Source: Euborellia annulipes (Eukaryota; Arthropoda; Insecta; Dermaptera; Anisolabididae). Taken from it: a DNA stretch of 64,000 bases. The stretch covers positions 1 through 64,000 of the forward strand of contig JAKCPI010013907.1 of assembly GCA_023213315.1 (NCBI GenBank), given 5' to 3'. Below are positions 57,530 to 64,000 of this stretch, piece after piece (within the stretch, counting starts at the first letter, position 1; every line of letters begins with the position of its first letter). A model generated the notes under the pieces. The model was not told the origin of the DNA. It ran no database searches and worked only from the letters and a program-made list of their open reading frames with translations. Both the position numbers and the translations under genes were made by a program.

Positions 57530-57968
57530 TATTTTAGTCTTTTTGGCATCTTAGACCATATAAACTTTTTACGATACTATATTCAGGGGCGTATATAGAA
57601 TTTTTTTCGGAGGAGACCCGACTCCTCCTCCCGTACAAAAAATATTTTTTAAAATACCGGATATCCTGAGCCCCAGGTCCAAACCCTCTCAAAGACAAAT
57701 TTTCATAAAATTTTATTTTAATCTAAATTTTTCCGTTTTTTTGTGTACGAGTTTCATTGAAAAATTTCGGCGCACCCTCTGTCTCCCCCTCTTATATACG
57801 CCCCTTATACAAATATTATTATTATTTACTTTTTACGATACTAATATTATTACAATGCATATTTATTTAAACCATTTGATATCCAAATAATTTTATCGGG
57901 CCGCTTTGGATCCGAACTCGCGACCCTTGGTACAAATGGCCAGCATGCTAACCACTTCACCAACGCCC
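57530..57968 (-). repeat. SINE split by a MITE
   Basis: Tail TTTTTGGCATCTTAGACCAT at the left and body plus head (TTTGGATCCGAACTCGCGAC, GTGAAGTGGTTAGCATGC in reverse) at the right, separated by the element at 57584-57806. Confidence 0.7.
57584..57806. mobile_element. MITE with GGGGCGTATATA ends
   Basis: CAGGGGCGTATATAG at the left is inverted as CTTATATACGCCCCTTA at the right. The phrase ACTTTTTACGATACTA occurs on both sides (57564 and 57829), but not immediately at the ends. Confidence 0.7.
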
Positions 57969-58025
57969 AAGTGCAAAAATGTTATATTTTGTTTTTGTTT
58001 TATTTATTTATTTTTTTTAAATTTG

Positions 58026-58150
58026 ATTTAAGGTCTTTTTCGGCATCGAAGGCTATTTAGACACCGTCACTATTTATTTCAGTTAGATTTATAACCAATC
58101 CAATCGAAATAAATTTTTGTCGCATGAGACGGGATGCGACCCTTTGACCT
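58026..58150 (-). repeat. SINE, second subfamily
   Basis: Tail AAGGTCTTTTTCGGCATCGA, body AACCAATCCAATCGAAATAA and box B-like GGGTCGCATCCCGTCTCATG on the minus strand. It ends about 180 bp before the TMTC exon. Confidence 0.65.
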
Positions 58151-58330
58151 GTTTTAATTTCTAATTGTATTTATATTCTTAAAAAAATTTAATTGAATTT
58201 ACTTTACTACATATACTGGTAATACATAAAGAAATTAAAATAAAGTTCATTTACGTTGATGATCTCCGCAATCCCGTCTCCCAGAATTTCAACCCGATAT
58301 TAACTTGTATCTTCTAATTGGTATTTACAG

Positions 58331-58508
58331 ATGGAACCACGAGGCGGCTGGACTAAGCCCCGGATGGTTTCATGGTACGAACGTGCTCTTGCATGGGGCT
58401 TCATCCCTGTTGGTGGCGAGATTATCCCTAAGGATTGCGGGGCTCAGGCCCGCATTTGCAGCCCTTGCTGGCGCACTCTTTGCCGCACATCCTGTACACA
58501 CCGAAGCG
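58331..58508 (+). CDS. Internal exon of a TMTC-type O-mannosyltransferase
   Basis: TMTC proteins are multi-pass ER membrane proteins with C-terminal TPR repeats; the vertebrate members O-mannosylate cadherin-type domains. This exon follows a TTTACAG acceptor and ends at a GTGAGT donor. One leftover base precedes 59 codons, and the exon closes in phase 0. The residues read WNHEAAGLSPGWFHGTNVLL, then a hydrophobic stretch (SSLLVARLSLRIAG), then ALAGALFAAHPVHTEA. The FHGTNVLLH and LFAAHPVHTEA(V) blocks are the family's N-terminal luminal-loop and transmembrane signature, normally preceded by SYRPLT(V/T)L(T/S)FR and followed by VAG(V/I)VGRAD. Neither flanking block was found in the window, so the adjacent introns are long or the exons lie outside. 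The exon is markedly GC-richer than its surroundings. Which paralogue (TMTC1-4) cannot be decided. Any upstream ATG in the same frame lies in the intron and is not a start. Confidence 0.85.
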
Positions 58509-58803
58509 GTGAGTTCTCATTTATCTCTAAAGACTGAATCTATGACATTTTATTAAATATACAAAAATTAATAAAACCAGTTACACTTTTATTTTTAAGT
58601 TTTATGTTGTTTCTATCTTAATTTAAAAAATTAAAAGAATCATCACGAAGAGTTAGTTATTAGAAGTTGAGATGAGATTTTGAAATTCAAATGTACTAAA
58701 CAATCATTTTAATGTTTTTCTGTCAAAAATGGAAATTTTTATTATTTGTGACGTTTCACAGGTTTTTGACAGATAGAAACATTTAGATTTTTAACTCGAT
58801 ATA

Positions 58804-59078
58804 TGCCCCCGGGTGTGGCGTAGTAGGTAGCGTGCCTACCTCCTATACCAAAAGTCGCGGGTTCGGACCCAGGCAGTCCGATCATTTATTTAAGCCATTT
58901 GGATACCTGATGGCTTAAATAGAAATGCCTCAACCCACAATAGATAATATATATTACAACGGTTATCGTCTAAAGTCTTAAATGGCCTCAGTTGCCGAAA
59001 AGACTGTGTGAATGTGTGTGTGAGTGTGAGTGCGAATGAGAAAAAAGTGTGAATGTTTTTTTAATAAAAAAAAAAAAA
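58804..59078 (+). repeat. tRNA-derived SINE with 11-bp TSD, intronic
   Basis: Full copy (TGTGGCGTAGTAGGTAGCGT, GGTTCGGACCC, GTGAGTGTGAGTGCGAATGA, poly-A). AACTCGATATA is duplicated at 58793-58803 and 59079-59089. It lies about 300 bp past the TMTC exon on the same strand. Confidence 0.9.
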
Positions 59079-59317
59079 AACTCGATATAATTCTTTTTTT
59101 GTTTACTCTAGTTTGTTTTAATAAATTTTTTTTGAAATACAAATTTTTATGTTTGCATTATTTTATAAAATCCCCCCCCCCCCTTCATACAATTAAATAT
59201 TTTAAAGGTAGGCGTGGAAACCATTGTTCTTTCATGGGAATGATACTGAGGTGGGTTCCCATTTTCTTCCTTAGGAGGAGGCATCTCAAATAGAGTTGGA
59301 TAATTTATTGCCATGAG

Positions 59318-59393
59318 GTGGATTTGAACTCGAGTTGTCTTCAACTCAGCATTATAAACTTAACTGCTTTATCCCCTCAGCTAATCGCCTCTA
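59318..59393 (-). repeat. tRNA-like sequence
   Basis: The minus strand reads GGCGATTAGCTGAGGGGATA ... GAGTTCAAATCCACC, with box A- and box B-like elements at tRNA spacing and a short acceptor-like match (GGCG/...CACC). It is probably a tRNA-derived repeat; the middle is too irregular for a confident tRNA. Confidence 0.4.
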
Positions 59394-59550
59394 ATTTTTT
59401 TTAAACAATTTTTTTTTTAATAAAATGATACTTTTAAATACTTATATTGCTGCCATGCAATTACCGAGACTATTTAATGTTTTATTTAAGACAATAATTA
59501 CGAATTTTTTCACTAACTTCATACCTTTTAAAAATGATTATTTTTATGTG

Positions 59551-59770
59551 TTTAATAGGAAAGAGGATGCAGCCAAATAATTGAGCCTCTATTCTGTAAT
59601 GAACACTCTTTATTGGGACGTTTCGGCTGGGATCAACCCTGCCATCTTCAGCCTTCAAAGAGCATATTTATATTTTATATATTATTGATCCCAGCCGAAA
59701 CGTCCCAATAAAGAGTGTTCATTACTGAATAGAGGCTAAATTATTTGGCTGCATCCTCTTTCCTATTAAA
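59551..59770. repeat. Palindrome with ribozyme-like core
   Basis: TTTAATAGGAAAGAGGATGC ... TTATTGGGACGTTTCGGCTG is mirrored at 59688-59770. The loop (59650-59685) holds the rest of the motif. Confidence 0.9.
59606..59662 (-). ncRNA. Hammerhead-like motif (site 8, best preserved)
   Basis: Minus strand: CTCTTT, GAA, GG, CTGAAGA, extra T, stem II GGC-A-GGG-TTGAT-CCC-A-GCC, GAA, ACGT, C, CC, AAT, AAAGAG. Stem I is GG/CC plus CTCTTT/AAAGAG around a GAA/AAT internal loop, and stem II has six pairs around one A-A mismatch. This gives the strongest structural case in the window. The other palindrome arm keeps CGAAACGTCC but has lost CTGAAGA. Confidence 0.65.
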
Positions 59771-60351
59771 CATATCAGCTATAGCCACGTTCTATTATTC
59801 AATTTATTTTAATGTGTGACAATTAGTTGAAAATTCTTGTTCATAAATCTCAATGGATATACAGGTTGTAAATTCACAAACAATTTTCTAAAAATTATTT
59901 TTTTATTTTTAATATCTTTGACTTCTGGTTTGTGTACTGTATATAGGCCTTTTACACATTTTTTGCATAATATAAAATGTTAATTTATTATTATTAATGC
60001 ATTAAAGATATTATAATCACCAATTAGTGCCTTCATCACGCTTGATCACTCGTGTTTGTGTCTAATTGTTGAAAATTATGATATTTAATCCTTGTGGTTT
60101 TTCCTACAGTGGTTTTAACTATACTTTTGAAGCAACGCCTTCAAAGAGGTGCAGTTTTTAGAAAAGTCTCAAAAAAGGAGCGTTATCACTTACATCCCTT
60201 TGTTTCTATCCCCCTCAATCCAAATCAAAAGTCGGTAGCCTTCTCATTTACTAAATGTTATTTTAACAAAATATGAATGGATCAGACTTTGTAATGAGTT
60301 TGTTAAAGGACAAAAATAACAAAATCAAGATATTTTCTTATTGAAATTCTT
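59771..60351. other. Gene-free stretch
   Basis: No exon, RNA gene or repeat ends recognised. No TMTC-like continuation of the 58331-58508 exon was found here. Confidence 0.5.
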
Positions 60352-60515
60352 TCTTTCTCTTACCTATAGGCTTTATGTTAATATATAGAAATTATTGCTA
60401 TCTTCTCAAAAATTCGATGTCGAGATTTTGGTAAAAATACACGTTCTTAAAAAAAAAAAAGATCCCACAAAATGGCCTGAAATTTGTGTGTTGTTCGATC
60501 AGATACCCCAGATTT
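60352..60515 (-). mobile_element. Family A fragment
   Basis: CTTTCTCTTACCTATAGG, AAAAATTCGATGTCGAGATT and a crumb of the large hairpin region (GTGTGTTGTTCGATCAGATA); the middle is deleted. Confidence 0.7.
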
Positions 60516-61372
60516 TTAATTCTGTTCTCATTTCTTAAATTGTAGTTATAAGAAATTAATGTGGCACTATATTTTTTTCTCTAGCAATTTTTCTTTCTTT
60601 CTACCCTTTCAATAGGTCCATTTCTCTTTATTTTAATTAACTCAAGTTCTCCTCTAAGTTTGGTTCAACTCAACCAAGCCGAAATTTTGGTCTTTCTCTC
60701 CCCCTCTGAACCAAATAGAAACATTGACAGCCATGATAAATGATTGTCTGTCTCGAATCAAAATGTCATTTGATTTTCCATTAATTTTCAACCAATTTCA
60801 TGGAACATTAGTGTCTGTCAATGCTTGACAATGCTTAAAGTATGGTCGTAGTGGTAGTCTAATAATAATTTAAATGTTTTATTTTTGTTTGCTCTCTTCT
60901 TGAACTTTGTACTTTTGACCAAATTGGGAAATCATGTAGCTTTTTTGATATTTAGGACCATGTTAATTATCCCTCGACTTTGTACTGTTCAGGTCAAATT
61001 AGAGATCTCAAAGTTCTTGTCATGCGGTGCATCGAAATATCCAATTCTAGCGCCAACGTTTTTTATTTTTTATCAGGTTTTTATTTAGGCTCAGTGTGGT
61101 TTTTCCCGCATTTTTATTTTCAAGTTTTTAAATTGACATAACCTAAAAAAAGGCCAATAACATTTTCTTTAGTATTTAATGAAAAAAATAAATTTAAACT
61201 ACAATCGTAGGCTCTAGTTAAAACATTATGGAAATTAAAAAAAATTAATAATAAATTAAAACCACTAATAAATCCAAGAAACGTATAATCAAGTGTTTTT
61301 AATTTAATTTTTTAGGTTGTCATATATCAAAAAAATTGGGTAATTACTTTTGTATTTAAATTTTTCCTGACA
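60516..61372. other. Gene-free stretch
   Basis: The frame at 60885-61088 has no recognisable protein motif. Otherwise AT-rich. Confidence 0.45.
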
Positions 61373-61494
61373 AGGCGCGGGCCTGGGGCGGCAAATTCTA
61401 GGGGCTCCAAAATTTGATAAAGCTGCTTATTGATATACATAGGCCTATAAATTATTTTTTGGGCCGGGGGAGGCTTGTCAACGAAGTAGAGAAA

Positions 61495-61593
61495 CAGCCA
61501 CCGAGATCATTGCAGTTAAGCAAGGCTAAGCACGGCGGAACCTCGGGTGGGTGGTCCCTAAAAACAATTGTCTTGAAGGTTCCCGGGTTGCCA
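61495..61593 (+). pseudogene. 5S rRNA-derived segment
   Basis: CAGCCACCGAGATCATTGCA, AGTTAAGCAAGGCTAAGCAC and GGGTGGGTGGTCCC follow the order and spacing of the middle and 3' part of 5S rRNA (the AGTTAAGC and TGGGTGACC regions). The 5' third and a poly-T stop are missing, so this is a pseudogene or a 5S-derived SINE head. It lies within G/C-rich element remnants at 61373-61853 (GGGGCGGCAAATTCTAGG and TAGAGGCGGCGAATGCC). Confidence 0.6.
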
Positions 61594-61853
61594 TCTAAAC
61601 TATAAATTTAATTAATGAATTTATACAATTAATCCCTAAATAGCCGCAGTAACCGAGGGAAAAATTAAAAAAAAAAATTTAAATAGTCGTTAAAAAAATT
61701 AAAGGAACATAATCTTTTTTAACAAAAAGATGGGAAAAATATAAAAAAAGGAAATAATTTTTGTTTTTCAATGTTGGAATGTTAAAAGAGGGTGGGGGGG
61801 GGGCGGCAAGAGTCCATTGCCTAGAGGCGGCGAATGCCTAAAACCGCCCTTGC

Positions 61854-63480
61854 TTCATGTTTTACAAATGTTTTTTACTGTCTAATTTTTTTTTTTTTTT
61901 TTCGATTCTCCTAATCCATTTTTACTTTCTCTTATTATTCATTATATGAGATTACAGGTTATTTCCTCTTTAAAATGATATTTTAATTCTTCTCTGGAAT
62001 TTTGTTCTTTTTTTTTAGTGAATTTTTAAAGTTTAGAAAATTTCATTTTTTTTCTTTAAATTTACCGTTAAATTATACTTTAATTTGCTAAAGGCAGATA
62101 GAAGAGAGAGAGAGAGAGAGAGAGAAATGAGAGAGAAAGAGAATCGTTTGAGGGTGAATATCATTTTAAGATAAAAAAAAAAAATTTAACCTTTTCATAA
62201 CCTCCGTCCCCTCTCTCTAACTGCTTGGATAACTAATTTTTCTATCTAAAGAAGAAGAACTAAAAGTCACATGGGGAGAGAGAGAGATAATTATTCACAT
62301 GAATAACTTTATTAGAGAGAAAATCAAAGAGAACTAAATAATAATATTTGACTAAAAAAAAAAAAAAAAAAAATTATTATTACACGCATTATTAAGCAAC
62401 GCGAAAATAGAAGGGAGAGAGAACATGAGAGCAACTTGGTCGTCGTCGCCGACCCCTACTCTCTCACCGAGCTCTCCAATAATTCGAGAGGAGGGATGTA
62501 GTCGTGCTAAGTTTTAGATTTTCACAGACGAACATTAATAGACGAGATTTTCAAAAAAAAGGCCAAAAACTACAAGAATGGACGTAACTAGGGGGGTTCC
62601 AGGGTGGCGGCCTCCCCCCAGAAAGCTCCCCCAAAATAAATGCTACATTTATGAAAAGTAGAAAAAAACATACTAGTAAAATAAGAATGAAAATAATGTG
62701 TTCGGTGGCATTAGAGTTCGCCGGATCAGTAATATATATGTTTATAATACAATAATTGTAGTAGCAAATACAACAAGCATGGGCGTGACTAGGAAGAAAG
62801 CTCCCCGCCCCAAGAAAAATTGAGACAATATGGGGCCTTCCAGGTCCACTGGAGTATGTCTGGCCCCGTGCCCCTCCCCCCAGCCAAATTGTTAAAAAAT
62901 GACATTTTTAATTTGATTTTGCGGGAATCATATTCAGAGCGCATAATAAACCAATTGGAGGGCTGAGAAACATGTGTTGTAAGTCACATTTTTGCTCCCG
63001 TTCCCCCTTTTGAAAATGAGTTATTTCAATTTTCCATATCAATGGGATGCCATCTACCATTATATACAGTAAACTAAAGAATATTTCAAAAATTAGCCAA
63101 CTTTTGTAAAATAAATAAATTTTTGTAAGCCAGAAGCAATGTGTGCTTATTTGAAAATTGAATTTAGAATGATTAATTTTATTTTACCAGGTGTTTTTTT
63201 GTAACATAAAGAAATTATAATTACCATGAGAGTTTTTTATGGCAATAAATGCACAGTGGCGTAGTGGGGGGGGGCAAGGGGGCATCATGCCCCGGGCGCT
63301 ACTCACAAAAGGGCGCCAAATGGTCCGCAAAACAAAAAAATTGCTGGATAATTTTTATTTAACAACATTTTTTGTCTAAAATTTAAAGCCTATCTTGAGC
63401 CTATGATTTATTTTACTTTATTTATTAATTTGCGAGTATATTTTACATATAATATTATATCTTGAATCGGAGCAAGTGCA
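61854..63480. other. Gene-free stretch with simple repeats and one-sided transposon ends
   Basis: (AG)n at 62102-62126, CGTCGTCGCC at 62440-62450, and repeat-end phrases GGACGTAACTAGGGGGG (62580), GGGCGTGACTAGGAAG (62781) and GTGGCGTAGTGGGGGG (63257) of the common DNA-transposon type. No paired ends could be matched. Confidence 0.45.
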
Positions 63481-63683
63481 CAGTACTTGATAACGGTGTA
63501 GAATAAGCAGTCGAAACGTTATACAGTATTTATATTTTTAATAGATATTTAATAACAAAAATGTGGTCTATAATTAAATATTCCCCTAATAATAATATTT
63601 CAAACCACAAAAGCTTTAATAAACACGTTCGTGGTATTAATCTTGTCCTTGGGGTATACTTATATAATATTGCTTCGATTATA

Positions 63684-64000
63684 TATACCGGGTGGGCCAT
63701 TAGTGCGTGGACGGAAGATTGTGGGCTTATTAACGGACATTTTTAAAGTTTGTTGATCGTATATAATGTGGGGCCTTTAGGGCTACAAATTAAAAATATT
63801 TTTGTTCCAATTGCACTTTTTATACAGGGTGACCCATATCAAAGTTATGTTTTTTTAAATGGAACGCCCTATATATTATTGCATATTTGGATTCTACGGC
63901 CAATTTTAGTATGACTTTATGTCATGCAATGTATTCTAAACCAAACCGTTTAGCCGCAAATCGGGTTTTTGTGAAAAAACTACTGTCTGAAAAAAATTGA
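63684..64000. repeat. Possible transposon or repeat running off the window
   Basis: ATACCGGGTGGGCCATTAGT and TATACAGGGTGACCCATATC then ATGGAACGCCCTATAT resemble the 'ACAGGGTGnnCCA' phrases found in many invertebrate DNA elements. The right end lies beyond the window. Confidence 0.35.

Noticed and set aside
10467..58508. Joining the 10.5-kb exon candidate directly to the TMTC exon
   Set aside because: One frame is phase-compatible, but its residues do not resemble the conserved SYRPLT region that should precede the 58.3-kb exon.
63480..63525. Hammerhead-like motif around CAGTCGAAACGTTATACAG
   Set aside because: CGAAACGT is clear and TACT/AGTA could pair, but the core reads CTTGATAA rather than CTGANGA.
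1..64000. Prokaryotic-type system (defence island, operon, phage)
   Set aside because: No long frames, ribosome-binding-site spacing or operon structure; SINEs, introns and hAT elements show eukaryotic DNA.

Overview
This is an AT-rich, intron- and repeat-dominated stretch of a eukaryotic nuclear genome, most likely an invertebrate metazoan. The exon, splice-site and tRNA-type SINE style suggest an arthropod such as a crustacean, but this is a weak inference. There are no long open reading frames, operons, Shine-Dalgarno-spaced genes or CRISPR arrays. The one gene piece I recognise is a 178-bp internal exon at 58331-58508 (+) encoding part of a TMTC-type protein (ER-membrane O-mannosyltransferase with TPRs). 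A second, unrecognised exon candidate lies at 10467-10563 (+).

Almost everything else is mobile-element debris. (1) 'Family A' is a roughly 690-bp non-autonomous element with a 90-bp hairpin at one end and a short ACTTTCTCTTACC hairpin at the other. It has about 8 near-complete copies, many fragments and solo hairpins, and a same-strand cluster at 20.6-25.4 kb. (2) A tRNA-derived SINE has about 12 copies, several with exact 10-17 bp target-site duplications (TSDs), plus a second SINE subfamily. (3) hAT-like non-autonomous transposons have 8-bp TSDs (14.7, 18.6, 37.3, 38.5, 40.3 and 45.7 kb). (4) TA-flanked terminal-inverted-repeat (TIR) elements lie at 2.4, 7.0 and 49.1-51.2 kb. (5) There are several other inverted-repeat MITEs, two relics of the 3' end of a non-LTR retrotransposon, and a 5S rRNA-derived segment.

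The most interesting signal is a dispersed set of long palindromes whose arms carry hammerhead-ribozyme-like cores: CTGANGA, one extra base, a pairing stem II, GAA, a self-complementary stem III (ACGT, ATCGAT or ATAT), a cleavage-type H base, and a closing stem I. At least seven sites keep the core and most of these pairings (0.2, 7.7, 7.9, 10.3, 13.0, 17.6 and 59.6 kb), and others are degenerate. Stem sequences differ between sites while pairing is kept. This resembles the small dimer-acting hammerheads known from Penelope-like retroelements, but here they sit in inverted rather than tandem arrangement.

Layout: 0-9 kb family A, palindromes and TA-TIR elements; 9-14 kb retrotransposon ends, palindromes and the orphan exon; 14-20 kb hAT elements with nested SINEs and the 17.5-kb palindrome; 20-26 kb the family A cluster; 27-40 kb mixed MITEs; 40-48 kb sparse; 49-51 kb a TIR element loaded with SINEs; 52-57 kb MITEs and family A; 58-64 kb the TMTC exon, SINEs, a ribozyme palindrome and the 5S relic. 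The likely reading is one or more very long introns of a TMTC gene (+ strand) whose neighbouring exons fall outside the window or were not recognisable by eye.
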